Positions 26,103 to 35,188 of a stretch of 60,779 bases of DNA are shown piece by piece. This stretch comes from RGIG3102 sp964369975 (GTDB lineage Bacteria > Bacillota > Clostridia > Oscillospirales > Ruminococcaceae). The position numbers and the translations under genes were made by a program. How positions within the stretch are numbered: position 1 is the stretch's first letter; the number at the start of each line of letters is the position of its first letter. Below the pieces are notes generated by a model that saw nothing but the letters and a program-made list of their open reading frames with translations, was not told the DNA's origin and did no database searches. Location of the stretch: positions 1-60,779 of the forward strand of contig CAYJFZ010000010.1 of NCBI GenBank assembly GCA_964369975.1, in the 5' to 3' direction.

Positions 26103-27296
26103 TTATATTTGTTTTAAGCCCATTTCTAAGTCAGCTAAGATGTCTTCTACATTTTCAAGGCCTACTGCCATTCTTACAAGACCTTCTGGAATTCCGGCTT
26201 CAATTAACTCTTCTTTTGTGTATGGGGAGTGAGTCATACTCGCAGGATGCTCTACTAAAGTTTCTGGAAAGCCAAGGCTTACTGCAAGAGTGCAAAGCTC
26301 TAATGAGTGCATTAATTTTGCACCAGCTTCTCTACCGCCTACAACCTCAAAAGATAAAACACCGCCGTATTGACTCATTTGTTTTTTAGCAATTTCATGG
26401 CCTTCGTGAGTAGGAAGCCCTGGGTAGTATACCTTTGATACTTTTTCGTGAGCTTGTAAATACTCAGCTACTTTTAAAGCAGAAGCACAGTGTCTGTCCA
26501 TTCTTAATTCAAAAGTTTTCATACCTCTTATTATTAAATATGATTCAAAAGGCCCAATAACAGAGCCAGTTAAGTCTTTTACGCCCACTAATTTTGCCTC
26601 TTGCATTAATTCTTTACTACCACAGATAAAGCCTGCAATTACATCGCCGTGACCGTTTAAATATTTAGTAGCTGAATGAACTACAACATCAGCGCCAAGC
26701 TCGATTGGTCTTGTTAGGTAAGGAGTAGCGAAAGTGTTATCGCAGATAACTTTTATTTCGCTGTTATATTCATGGGCAATTCTTGCTACTTCTTTTATAT
26801 CAGCTATTTTTAAAGTAGGGTTTGCAGGAGTTTCTAAATAAACTGCCACTGTATTTTCTCTTAATGCAGCCTTTACCTGGTCTAAATCAGAAGTATCTAT
26901 AAAACTTACTTCTACGCCGTATTTTGAAATACCAGCGTTTAAAAAAGCATAAGTACAGCCATAAAGCACAGTGTCAGCTATTATGTGAGTGTTTGCCTTG
27001 CAGATTGTCCAGAAAATAGTAGAGATTGCTCCCATACCAGAGCTTGTGGCAACGCAGGCTTCTGCTCCTTCTAAAATAGCTATTTTATCCTCGAGTATGC
27101 TTGAAGTTGGATTTCCAAGTCTTGAGTAGATAAAGCCGCCTTCTTCTCCTGCAAAGCGACGAGCGCCTTGCTCGCAAGAATCAAATTCAAAAGCTGATGT
27201 TTGATAAATTGGAGTACCGATTGCGCCATACATAGTTTCTTTTTTATTTCCTGCGTGTATAGCACGAGTTCCAATTTTCATATTTTTTGTATCCAT
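26103..27296 (-). CDS. megL: Methionine gamma-lyase (Cys/Met metabolism PLP enzyme)
   Basis: This 397-aa protein is the usual family length. PLP residues are visible: YSRLGNPT near residue 55, TSSGMGAIS near 85, Tyr in DTVLYGCTYAFL near 112, Asp in CDNTFATPYL near 184 and the PLP lysine in HSATKYLNGHGDVIAG near 208. The cysteine in YGCT matches the active-site cysteine that marks methionine gamma-lyases rather than cystathionine gamma-synthases. The product splits methionine to methanethiol, ammonia and 2-oxobutyrate. RBS CGGAGG precedes the start. I see no SAM riboswitch or T-box upstream. Confidence 0.87.
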   Translation of the reverse strand: MDTKNMKIGTRAIHAGNKKETMYGAIGTPIYQTSAFEFDSCEQGARRFAGEEGGFIYSRLGNPTSSILEDKIAILEGAEACVATSSGMGAISTIFWTICKANTHIIADTVLYGCTYAFLNAGISKYGVEVSFIDTSDLDQVKAALRENTVAVYLETPANPTLKIADIKEVARIAHEYNSEIKVICDNTFATPYLTRPIELGADVVVHSATKYLNGHGDVIAGFICGSKELMQEAKLVGVKDLTGSVIGPFESYLIIRGMKTFELRMDRHCASALKVAEYLQAHEKVSKVYYPGLPTHEGHEIAKKQMSQYGGVLSFEVVGGREAGAKLMHSLELCTLAVSLGFPETLVEHPASMTHSPYTKEELIEAGIPEGLVRMAVGLENVEDILADLEMGLKQI

Positions 27297-27400
27297 AGTT
27301 CCTCCGATAAAATTATTATTTTTTATTACTTATAGTTTGTAATATTATTATTTATAAATAGTATAGCATAAAATTAAAAAATGTATAGAGAAAAATAAAA

Positions 27401-27433
27401 AAAAAGAAAGTGTAAGTTTTACACTTTCTTTTT
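27401..27433 (-). terminator. Terminator of the EAL protein gene
   Basis: A 13-bp stem AAAGAAAGTGTAA/TTACACTTTCTTT has a GTT loop. On the minus strand it is followed by a long T tract. Confidence 0.9.
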
Positions 27434-27439
27434 AGTTAA

Positions 27440-29659
27440 TTACTTGTTTTCATCGCCAAAGTATAAATTTTCAAAATCTTTAATTGATAAAGGTTTTGAG
27501 AATAGATAGCCTTGCGCTGCATCACATTTAATTTTCTCTAAGAAATCTCTTTGATGGACTTCTTCAATGCCCTCAGCTACTGTATACATACCTAAGCTAT
27601 TAGCTAAAGAGGTAATACTTTCAACGACTAAGCGGCCTCTATCATCCTCATCTTCATCATTTATTTTCATAAAGAAACTTCTATCTAATTTTAAAGTATT
27701 TACTTTGAAGTTTTTAAGCATACCTAAAGACGAATAGCCAGAGCCAAAGTCATCAATAGAAATTGAAAAACCATAACTTTGTAATTCTTTTAATAAGACA
27801 GTTAAAGCCTCTTCATTTTCTAAAACGGTACTTTCAGTAAGCTCGATTTCGATGTATTTTGGATCTACTCCATAGTAATATACTATCTCTTTTATTTCTT
27901 GTAAGAAGTTTGTATATTGTAAATGTAATCGAGAAAAGTTTACAGATATAGCCAAACACTCTCTGCCTTGCTCTTTCCAAGATTTTAGCATTTTGCATAC
28001 ACTGCGAAGCATATATTTATCAAGCTCTATAATAAAACCATTTTGCTCAAATAATGGGATGAACTCATCAGGATAAGCGACTGCTCCATTTGTATCAATC
28101 CATCTAACTAATGCCTCAGCTCCTGAAATTGTGCCGTCTAAAATAGAGTATTTAGGCTGTAAGAAAACTTTGAAATCTTCATTTTCTAAAGCTTTGTGCA
28201 TCTTATTAGCAAGCTCTGTGTCCTTTAATAGCTTCAGCCTTACATTTTCATCATAATCCCAGATGTTTGTTTTTGTATTCTGTTTTGCAAAAGAGTGAGC
28301 AATGTTTGTTTTATGAATTACATCATTAATATCTGTTTCACCTTTTGATAAAAAGTATCTTCCGTATCTAAAAGAGAATTGATAATCCTCAAAACCCAAA
28401 AGTGATTCTTTGAAACTTGCCTCGTACTGTTTTGATGATTCTTCTAAGTTTTCAAAATGCTTACTTTCTGCAAACAACATAAATTCTTCAGCCGATACCC
28501 TTGCTTGAACAAAGCTATCCCAAGGAACAGTTTTGCCAGTATTGGCAATAGCACGGATTACCTTATCACCCTCTTCAAAGCCGAACATATCGTTTATAGC
28601 CTTGAAGTTAACAGTGTCCATTTTTACCATTGTATAGTCTTTATGAGGGTTTTTATTAATAATATCACTTACTAATAATTTGAATTTAATTAAGTTTGGA
28701 ATTTTTGTTAATTCATCATAGTAAGCTGTTTGCTCTAAGTCTTTTGCCGATTTATTTTTAGAGGAAACGATGTATATAATTGCAACGAGTGAGCCTATAA
28801 CTAAGAAAAAGCTAATTAAAATCATGCTTCTTGAAATAGTATTAGCACTCTCGCTTATACTTTCATGTGATATTTCAAAAAATAATGTCCAGCCATTTAT
28901 TGCTATTGGGCGATATTCTCCATACTTTTCAATCCCGTTTAAAGTGTAAGAGATACTGCCAGAATCCCCGTTAGAAAAATCTTCTACTACAGAATCAAAA
29001 CTAACTCCATCATTAAATTCAGCATTTTTAAAAGCGTCAAAACTTAAAACAAATTCATTTGTGCTAATAACAATATTGCTATTTGCATCAACTACTAAGT
29101 TTAAGCCTCTTTCATCTGTAAAGGTTGTTAAAAGCGTTGCTAAGTAGGTAGTATTATACTCAACAGCCAAAACGCCGACTACTTCACCATCCATAAAAAT
29201 AGGCACTGACACTACTGCGACAGTGTTTTTAGTATAAGGTGAAGTATAGGTGCTTGAAGCATACGAATTTCCTTGAATGGCTTGTATGAAATATTCTTCA
29301 TTATTAACATCGTGTCGTTTTTTTGTAACGGAGTCAAAAGCTTCGCCATCAGCTTGGCAAATTATAACAGTATCATAATGAAGCAAATCTTTCTTGTCGT
29401 ATACATAATCAAGGATAGCTTCCTCATCATCGCCTATAATTACTAAGGTTTCAGCTATGCTATTTAAGTTGAAAATCATGCTTTCAAGTTGTCTGTTTAA
29501 GTTAAGTTGTTGCTGGTTTGCCATATCAGAAAGAGTGCTAGTTACTGATTTTTCAAGTTCATTATCAACAGTGTTGTAAAATGAAACTGTACTAACAGCA
29601 ATAGCGATAAAAAACGATATACTTATCATAATAGTGACAATTAAATTTTTGTTTTTCAT
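27440..29659 (-). CDS. Cache-sensor protein with degenerate GGDEF and intact EAL domain
   Basis: Membrane helix (about 7-28), an outside double-Cache sensor (about 35-275), a second helix (about 278-298), a GGDEF-like domain (about 310-465) and an EAL domain (about 475-730). In the GGDEF domain the signature is replaced by SAEEF near residue 390, so diguanylate cyclase activity is unlikely. The EAL domain keeps EALVRW near 515, ELTES, and DDFGSGYSSL near 635, so it should hydrolyse cyclic-di-GMP. The inactive GGDEF part may bind GTP as an allosteric site. It is expressed alone from the promoter at 29704-29732. Confidence 0.92.
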   Translation of the reverse strand: MKNKNLIVTIMISISFFIAIAVSTVSFYNTVDNELEKSVTSTLSDMANQQQLNLNRQLESMIFNLNSIAETLVIIGDDEEAILDYVYDKKDLLHYDTVIICQADGEAFDSVTKKRHDVNNEEYFIQAIQGNSYASSTYTSPYTKNTVAVVSVPIFMDGEVVGVLAVEYNTTYLATLLTTFTDERGLNLVVDANSNIVISTNEFVLSFDAFKNAEFNDGVSFDSVVEDFSNGDSGSISYTLNGIEKYGEYRPIAINGWTLFFEISHESISESANTISRSMILISFFLVIGSLVAIIYIVSSKNKSAKDLEQTAYYDELTKIPNLIKFKLLVSDIINKNPHKDYTMVKMDTVNFKAINDMFGFEEGDKVIRAIANTGKTVPWDSFVQARVSAEEFMLFAESKHFENLEESSKQYEASFKESLLGFEDYQFSFRYGRYFLSKGETDINDVIHKTNIAHSFAKQNTKTNIWDYDENVRLKLLKDTELANKMHKALENEDFKVFLQPKYSILDGTISGAEALVRWIDTNGAVAYPDEFIPLFEQNGFIIELDKYMLRSVCKMLKSWKEQGRECLAISVNFSRLHLQYTNFLQEIKEIVYYYGVDPKYIEIELTESTVLENEEALTVLLKELQSYGFSISIDDFGSGYSSLGMLKNFKVNTLKLDRSFFMKINDEDEDDRGRLVVESITSLANSLGMYTVAEGIEEVHQRDFLEKIKCDAAQGYLFSKPLSIKDFENLYFGDENK

Positions 29660-29703
29660 AATCTTCTTCTTTTAGCTAAATTTTGATACTATAATATAAT
29701 TAC

Positions 29704-29732
29704 ATTATAGCATATATTTTATATTTTAACAA
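29704..29732 (-). promoter_or_regulatory. Promoter of the EAL protein gene
   Basis: On the minus strand TTGTTA (29732-29727), 17 bases, TATAAT (29709-29704), about 45 bases upstream of the start. Confidence 0.65.
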
Positions 29733-29886
29733 AAAGGCAAATTAGTGTCAACATTTTACAATGAATTTCTAATAATTAACACAGTTATACTTTTTTAGCA
29801 TAGGTTAATGGCTTTTTGCAGAATTATTAATAATTTTTGCTTGTGAATTTTTATCTATTGTATTTTTAAAAAAATATATAACTTTA

Positions 29887-30513
29887 TCAGTCTTGTGGCT
29901 TTATAAAATGCTTATCGCAAACGGCTGTTATAATTTGTATCATATTAGTATAGCCAGTTTTCTCTTTTAAGTTACGAATATAGTCATTTAAGGTGCGCTC
30001 TTTGATATTTAGTAATTGGCATACCTGCATATTTGATAAGCCATTTGCTTTAGCTTGGATTACTTCAAGTTCTCTTTTTGTAAAATCAGTAGTTTTAGCC
30101 ATACCGATTTTTACTATCGGTGCATCTTCTGGATAAAAGGTGTTGCCTTGCATTATAAAATCCATAATTTCAAGTAAGTCTTCATCTGTATAATCCTTAT
30201 ACCAAAAGCCCTCACAGCCTATTTTTTTTGCCCTTAGTATGTGCTTTTGTGAAACTAAAAATGTTAAAACGATGATTTTAATATTAGGGTATAACTGCTT
30301 TATTTTTTCAGCTTCAATTAGGCCATTTTCTTTTTTGTTAGTATGAATATCTAATAAAATTAAATCTACTTTTTCTTTTTGTAGGTATCTTAAAATATCA
30401 TCAGCATCTCTGATAATATCGCATAGAGTATACCTATCATTAGAAGATTTAATAGCATATTTCATAAAGTTTTGCGAGCTTATCTGATCTTCGACTATGA
30501 GTGTTTTATACAT
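29887..30513 (-). CDS. LuxR/NarL-type response regulator
   Basis: This 208-aa protein has a receiver with VEDQ near residue 6 and the phospho-acceptor in LILLDIHTNKKENG near 55, and a C-terminal LuxR-type HTH (about 145-205) with FTKRELEVIQAKANGLSNMQ and ERTLNDYIRNLKEKTG. No histidine kinase gene is adjacent. It lies 25 bases behind the carboxypeptidase-like gene on the same strand with no terminator between, so the two are probably one transcript, which is unusual for these functions. Confidence 0.92.
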   Translation of the reverse strand: MYKTLIVEDQISSQNFMKYAIKSSNDRYTLCDIIRDADDILRYLQKEKVDLILLDIHTNKKENGLIEAEKIKQLYPNIKIIVLTFLVSQKHILRAKKIGCEGFWYKDYTDEDLLEIMDFIMQGNTFYPEDAPIVKIGMAKTTDFTKRELEVIQAKANGLSNMQVCQLLNIKERTLNDYIRNLKEKTGYTNMIQIITAVCDKHFIKPQD

Positions 30514-30538
30514 ATTTTCTCCTTTTTAAAGGGGTAAA

Positions 30539-31795
30539 TTAATGGTATCTTTTGTTTATCAAGGTTTCAAAAATTATAACGCCCATAAATGATAATATAC
30601 TAAACATAAACATTATAGTAATATTTTCAAATGGAGTTCGTGGGTCTTGTTCAATAATAATTCCCGCTACCCTACTTTCAGACACTACACCTGTTAATGA
30701 AGTTTGCGCTACTAAGGTTTTCTCATCCCCTGACTGGGTGAAAAAATTAGCAGTAAGGCTTGCTGATTCTGTTGTGTAGTCAACTAAAAGGTCTGAGTAT
30801 TCAATTATGATATCATCTATTGTAGTGCCTACTTGTGCTGTTAGGCTTATGTCTTGTGCTACAAGGCTTGTCTTTTCTATGAAAAATTTACCGTCGCTAT
30901 CGCAATTAATTCTTTCAGGAGCAGAAAGGGTTATGTAATCCGCTGGGATGTCAACGCTTGCAAACTGATTAAAGCCCCAGTCAAAAAGATTATGAGTATC
31001 TGTATATTTTATAGCACTACTTTGAGAGTGCATAACAACTGCTATTAAGGTCATACCATTTCTTGTAGCTGCTGTCACTAAGGTGTTTTGCGCATCAGAA
31101 GTCCAGCCGTCCTTTGTCATAACTAAGCCATCTAAGATATTTACTCCATTATTGAAATGATTAGATGCGTTAAAGTATCTTGATTCAGTCCTTAAATTAG
31201 TAGGTGCCATTTCATACCTTGAGGCAGTGAAAAAAGAATTAAATACATCGTTTTGTACACAGTGCATTGCGATTAATGCCATATCATAAGCCGTTGTGTA
31301 GTGATTATCATCAGGCAGACCACTTGGGTTTGTAAAATTAGAATTTGTTGCCCCTAAAGAGTGTGCATAGTCTGTCATTAAAACGCCAAAATCAGCTATA
31401 CTGCCAGAAATATTTTCAGCTATTACATTAGCTGCATCATTTGCAGACTCTATTGCCAAAGCATACATAGCCTGCTCTAAAGAAATAACTTCGTTTTCAA
31501 GTAAGGCGACATGGCTGACATTTTCAGTAAAATGAATTGCAGAGGCATTAACTGTTAAAGCAGTATCAAGACTTAAAGTTTCCAAAGCAATTATACCTGT
31601 TAGTATCTTTGTGATACTCGCAGGATACATTTGTCTGTCCATTGACTTATTATATAAAACTTGCCCTGTTTGTGCGTCTATCAAAACAGCGGAGCTTGAG
31701 ATTACTTGTGGTGTACTACTTTGTGCAAAAGAAACCGAGCTGCTAAATGAAAAAAGCATAGCGCAAAGTAAAAATATGCTGATTAGTTTTTTCAT
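30539..31795 (-). CDS. D-alanyl-D-alanine carboxypeptidase-like protein (S11) with altered KTG motif
   Basis: An N-terminal signal sequence (about 1-24, ending SVSFA) is followed by a penicillin-binding fold. SxxK is SITK (Ser60, Lys63) and SxN is SAN (117-119). The third motif reads KDGWT (229-233) where the family has KTG(Y/W)T, a Thr-to-Asp change at an active-site position. A C-terminal domain (about 280-375) and a terminal membrane helix (about 392-411) follow, so the protein is anchored at both steps of its topology. The fold and first two motifs support trimming of peptidoglycan stem peptides, but activity is uncertain because of the changed motif. Confidence 0.88.
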   Translation of the reverse strand: MKKLISIFLLCAMLFSFSSSVSFAQSSTPQVISSSAVLIDAQTGQVLYNKSMDRQMYPASITKILTGIIALETLSLDTALTVNASAIHFTENVSHVALLENEVISLEQAMYALAIESANDAANVIAENISGSIADFGVLMTDYAHSLGATNSNFTNPSGLPDDNHYTTAYDMALIAMHCVQNDVFNSFFTASRYEMAPTNLRTESRYFNASNHFNNGVNILDGLVMTKDGWTSDAQNTLVTAATRNGMTLIAVVMHSQSSAIKYTDTHNLFDWGFNQFASVDIPADYITLSAPERINCDSDGKFFIEKTSLVAQDISLTAQVGTTIDDIIIEYSDLLVDYTTESASLTANFFTQSGDEKTLVAQTSLTGVVSESRVAGIIIEQDPRTPFENITIMFMFSILSFMGVIIFETLINKRYH

Positions 31796-31823
31796 AAAAA
31801 TCCTTTTTTAGTATTAATAATTA

Positions 31824-31853
31824 ATTATACTATTTTTTATACACTGTTTTCAA
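31824..31853 (-). promoter_or_regulatory. Promoter of the carboxypeptidase-like gene
   Basis: On the minus strand TTGAAA (31853-31848), 18 bases, TATAAT (31829-31824). It is divergent from the amidase gene. Confidence 0.6.
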
Positions 31854-31928
31854 TAGCAAAAATTAGTATAAAAAAATTTATTTGTGAATAAAATTCAATA
31901 AAACTATAAGACAAACTTTAGGAGGAGT

Positions 31929-32708
31929 ATGAAATATATAAAAATATTTTTTGTTTTTGGCTATTTAGTGATTATACTTTCAGCTGTTGTTTTAACACCT
32001 TTAACTGTAAGTGATAGTATTTATGCGATAGCTTTATGCGAAAGTGATAATGAAGATTTTATTCCAAAATATGAAATAAATAAAGAAGAAAATATACTAA
32101 TAGCCATTGACCCAGGACACGGTGGAATTGATACAGGGGCGCAGTATATCATAGATGAAGTAGAATTAATTAATAAAACGAGTGAAGCGTTATTTTTGCT
32201 TTTAAGTGAAGATGAAAACTTTACTCCTATTTATACAAAAGATTTTAATAAAGATGCCTCTATTGATGATAGGGTGAATTTTATAAACGAAGAAAAACCA
32301 AGTTTAGTTATAAGTATTCATGCTAATAGCGATTTTGCAAAATCGACAAACGGCTTTGAGTGCTACCCTACTGTGCCGGGTAGATTATATCATGAGGAAT
32401 CCTTAGCCTTTGCACAATTAATAGTAAAATACATGCAAGAAAGCGGCCATAAGATAAGAGGGGAAACTGGGATAAAATATGCTTATTATTCAAACGGTAA
32501 TAAAAAAATAGTACATTCAAGCGATGATACCGTTAGAAGTCTTAAAAGTTTTGGGATAGTTGAAAAAGTTAATTGTCCGAGTGTGTTAGTAGAGCAAGGC
32601 TTTATTAGTAGCTATGAAGATGTAGAAAACTGGGCAGGTGATGAGGGGGCAAAAAAAGCGGCAACTGTATACTATGAAGCAATAAAAGAGTACTTTAATA
32701 AGAGTTAA
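31929..32708 (+). CDS. N-acetylmuramoyl-L-alanine amidase (Amidase_3)
   Basis: An N-terminal membrane anchor or signal (about residues 5-28) is followed by an Amidase_3 zinc hydrolase. The ligands are in IAIDPGHGGIDTGA (His near 64), Glu in DEVELINKTSE near 79 and VISIHANSDF (His near 138), and the catalytic Glu is in SVLVEQGFISS near 223. The enzyme cleaves the bond between MurNAc and L-alanine in the wall. There is no separate wall-binding domain. It is divergently transcribed from the carboxypeptidase-like gene, and both act on peptidoglycan. RBS AGGAGG precedes the start. Confidence 0.92.
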   Translation: MKYIKIFFVFGYLVIILSAVVLTPLTVSDSIYAIALCESDNEDFIPKYEINKEENILIAIDPGHGGIDTGAQYIIDEVELINKTSEALFLLLSEDENFTPIYTKDFNKDASIDDRVNFINEEKPSLVISIHANSDFAKSTNGFECYPTVPGRLYHEESLAFAQLIVKYMQESGHKIRGETGIKYAYYSNGNKKIVHSSDDTVRSLKSFGIVEKVNCPSVLVEQGFISSYEDVENWAGDEGAKKAATVYYEAIKEYFNKS

Positions 32709-32901
32709 TTATTAAAATTGCTTTGCTATTTCTATAAGTGCTTAGCTTTGAATTTAATAAAAGCGATTACTTATTGTTTAATTTTAAATGCGAGTATATA
32801 TGATTTTTTATTTAGCTTATAGGTGTATTTTAAAATTAGCAAGGCAAAACTTAAGACTAAATAATATATTTTTAATGGCGCTTATTATTTTTTATAATAA
32901 A

Positions 32902-32942
32902 AAAACAGGCAGTTTTGAGAAATACTCAAAACTGCCTGTTTT
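32902..32942. terminator. Bidirectional intrinsic terminator
   Basis: An 18-bp perfect stem AAAACAGGCAGTTTTGAG and its complement have a 5-base loop. It separates the amidase (+) from the small membrane protein (-). The gap 32709-32901 shows nothing else. Confidence 0.9.
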
Positions 32943-32961
32943 AAATTTTTAGTTTTTTAAG

Positions 32962-33390
32962 CTAATTTGCTGTAACAATTTTTATGATTTTTAAATCGAC
33001 TATATAAAAACAAACCAGCCAAGTTACAAACACAACAACAGTGAATAAATGTGAAAAGTCAAACATAAACATAATTGTTAGTAATACAAAAACAAATACA
33101 CTCATATTTGATTTTTGTTTTTTTATATAAGCTGTTTTTTCTTCTTGATTTTGAACTGTTTTTATTATATCACTAAGTATAGCCCATTTTTTCCTTTCGA
33201 TAAGGCATACAATAATAAATGATATTACAAATGCAATAGCTACTAAAATTCGAAATAAAACACTATTTGTAAAAGCAAAATCATTTATATATAAACGAAA
33301 ATAATCAGACATATAAACTAAATAAATAAAAAGCACTACAGCGGAAAAACTATAAAGGATTGTATTTAACTTTTTATATTCGTTGAGCAT
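32962..33390 (-). CDS. Hypothetical four-helix membrane protein
   Basis: This 142-aa protein has four hydrophobic segments (about residues 10-26, 43-62, 95-112, 114-132) and a basic loop, KKWAILSDIIKTVQNQEEK, between the pairs. I do not recognise the family. RBS AAAAGGAG is 7 bases before the start. It lies 80 bases downstream of lysS on the same strand and may be read through from it. Confidence 0.75.
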   Translation of the reverse strand: MLNEYKKLNTILYSFSAVVLFIYLVYMSDYFRLYINDFAFTNSVLFRILVAIAFVISFIIVCLIERKKWAILSDIIKTVQNQEEKTAYIKKQKSNMSVFVFVLLTIMFMFDFSHLFTVVVFVTWLVCFYIVDLKIIKIVTAN

Positions 33391-33469
33391 AAAAGTCTCC
33401 TTTTATTTTGATTATTGTATAGCTTATAAAAAAGCGATATTAATAAATGCAAATTAATTTTGTATAATT

Positions 33470-34963
33470 TTATTCAGGTTTCATTATTGGAAAGAGTACG
33501 CATTCTCTTATAGGTCTGTCCATTAAAGTTGAAAATAATCTTTCAGATACACCAAAGCCATAAGCAGGTGGCATACCGTATTTTAGCGCCTCGATAAAAG
33601 TTTCATCGTGGTCGTGTGCTTCATCATCGCCACTTTCTTGCATAGCTCTTTGCTCTTTAAAGCGTTCTTCTAAGTCAAGTGGGTCGTTTAATTCAGCATA
33701 GCCGTTGCCCATTTCACTACCGGCTAAGATAACTTGCATTTGTGCTACTTTTCTTTCATCATCTTTTCTTCTTTTTGGCAGTGGGTTTAATTGTACAGGC
33801 TGGCCTACTAAAAAGCCAGGACCTGCAAGGTCTTTTCTTACTACTTTCCAAAGTGTGTCTACTAAGCGCCAGTATCCTATATTCTCATCAAAGGCAACTT
33901 CGTATTCTCTTAGTTTTTTGATTAATTCTTCTTTTGTAGAATCAAAAACATTAACACCCGTTTTATCTTGAATAACTGTTTCAAAGTCATAAACTTGCCA
34001 AGGTGCATCCATATCAATTTCATAGCCTTTTGAAACAAATTTAGAAGTGCCTAAAGTAGCCTTTGTAACTTTTTGATACATTTCTTTTATAAAGTTCATA
34101 CCGTCTTCTAAATCAGCATAAGCCCAGTAGAATTCCATTTGAGTATAATCTTGTAAATGTTCGCTACTCATACCCTCGTTTCTAAACTGTCTTCCTATTT
34201 CAAAAGTTTTTTCAAAGCCTGCTACAAGTAATTTTTTTTGCCATAATTCACCCATAGATATTCTTAAAAACATATCGATGTCTAAAGCGTTATGATGAGT
34301 TGCAAAAGGAGTAGCAGCAGCACCACCTGAAGATGTTTCTAAAATTGGCGTTTCAACTTCTAAAAAGCCATTTTCGATTAAATGATTTCTAATCGTTTGC
34401 CAGAAAACTTGCTTTTTATAAAAAATATCCCTTACTTCGCTATTCATTATAATATCTAAGTATCTTTTTCTTAGCTTTGTGTCCATATCAGAGATACCAT
34501 GATATTTTTCAGGCAGTGGTTTTAAAGCCTTTGTCAGGTGAGTGTAGCTTTTTGCTTTTATAGTTAATTCGCCCATTTTAGTCTTCATCATAGTACCAAA
34601 AATACCAATAATGTCGCCTATGTCACATTTTTTAAATAGCTCAAATTCTTTTTCACTTAAGATGTCTTGCCTTAAGTAAATTTGAATTTGTCCTTTTGAG
34701 TCTTGAATGTGCATAAAGCCTGTTTTGCCTTGATGACGCTTTGTCATTATTCTGCCTGCAACTTTTACTTCTATATCGTTTTCGTGAAAATACTCACTCT
34801 CAAAATCTTGATATTTTTCTTTTAAATCATGTGAAGAGTTTTCAGGATAAAACTTCTCGCCACCAAAAGGCTCGATGTCCATCTGTCTTAAATCATCTAA
34901 TTTTGAAAGCCTTACTTCTTCTTCATCACTCAATTTAGTAATTTGTACATTTTGATTTTCCAT
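33470..34963 (-). CDS. lysS: Lysyl-tRNA synthetase, class II
   Basis: The N-terminal OB-fold (about residues 45-145) has VAGRIMTKRHQGKTGFMHI. The class II catalytic core has motif 1 around NHLIENGFLEVETPIL, motif 2 in FEIGRQFRNEGMSSEHLQ and motif 3 in YGFGVSERLFSTL. The lysine pocket signature GGAAATPFATHHNALD is present. Motif 3 has SERL where most lysyl enzymes have DRL. I chose ATG 34963 because the protein then starts like other LysRS and because the promoter's start point (~35016) lies too close to ATG 35008. An AAAGGAAAGG site is far upstream, with a small hairpin (AGCCCA-CTA-TGGGCT) between it and the ATG. Confidence 0.92.
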   Translation of the reverse strand: MENQNVQITKLSDEEEVRLSKLDDLRQMDIEPFGGEKFYPENSSHDLKEKYQDFESEYFHENDIEVKVAGRIMTKRHQGKTGFMHIQDSKGQIQIYLRQDILSEKEFELFKKCDIGDIIGIFGTMMKTKMGELTIKAKSYTHLTKALKPLPEKYHGISDMDTKLRKRYLDIIMNSEVRDIFYKKQVFWQTIRNHLIENGFLEVETPILETSSGGAAATPFATHHNALDIDMFLRISMGELWQKKLLVAGFEKTFEIGRQFRNEGMSSEHLQDYTQMEFYWAYADLEDGMNFIKEMYQKVTKATLGTSKFVSKGYEIDMDAPWQVYDFETVIQDKTGVNVFDSTKEELIKKLREYEVAFDENIGYWRLVDTLWKVVRKDLAGPGFLVGQPVQLNPLPKRRKDDERKVAQMQVILAGSEMGNGYAELNDPLDLEERFKEQRAMQESGDDEAHDHDETFIEALKYGMPPAYGFGVSERLFSTLMDRPIRECVLFPIMKPE

Positions 34964-35022
34964 AATTATAAATAGCCCATAGTGGGCTGTATCCTTTCCT
35001 TTAATCATTAAATATATAAAGT

Positions 35023-35052
35023 ATTATAGCATATTTTATAACCGTTTGTAAA
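35023..35052 (-). promoter_or_regulatory. Promoter of lysS
   Basis: On the minus strand TTTACA (35052-35047), 18 bases, TATAAT (35028-35023). The leader is only about 50 bases, which leaves no room for a T-box. Confidence 0.6.
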
Positions 35053-35110
35053 TTATGATTTTATAATGGCATTACTAACTAAAACAATGTGTGAAAAATA
35101 TGTGTTTATA

Positions 35111-35139
35111 TTGACAGTGTATTATTTGTGTGATACAAT
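35111..35139 (+). promoter_or_regulatory. Promoter of the RND exporter/tetR operon
   Basis: A consensus TTGACA (35111-35116), 17 bases, TACAAT (35134-35139). The TetR operator starts about 12 bases after the -10. Confidence 0.85.
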
Positions 35140-35151
35140 CATTTTAACAAT

Positions 35152-35167
35152 CCGACCGAGCGGTCGG
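35152..35167 (+). promoter_or_regulatory. TetR-family operator
   Basis: The palindrome CCGACCGAGCGGTCGG (7-bp arms around AG) is strikingly GC-rich in an AT-rich gap. It lies at the expected transcription start of the RND/tetR operon, so a bound repressor would block the polymerase. The tetR gene is in the same operon, giving negative autoregulation. Confidence 0.88.
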
Positions 35168-35188
35168 AACTTTAAAAGAGGATAAATT

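Noticed and set aside
27297..27400. SAM riboswitch for the methionine gamma-lyase gene
   Set aside because: The region upstream of the start is short, AT-rich and has no helices of that type.
34964..35052. T-box or riboswitch in front of lysS
   Set aside because: The promoter leaves a leader of about 50 bases, with no T-box sequence and no terminator/antiterminator pair.
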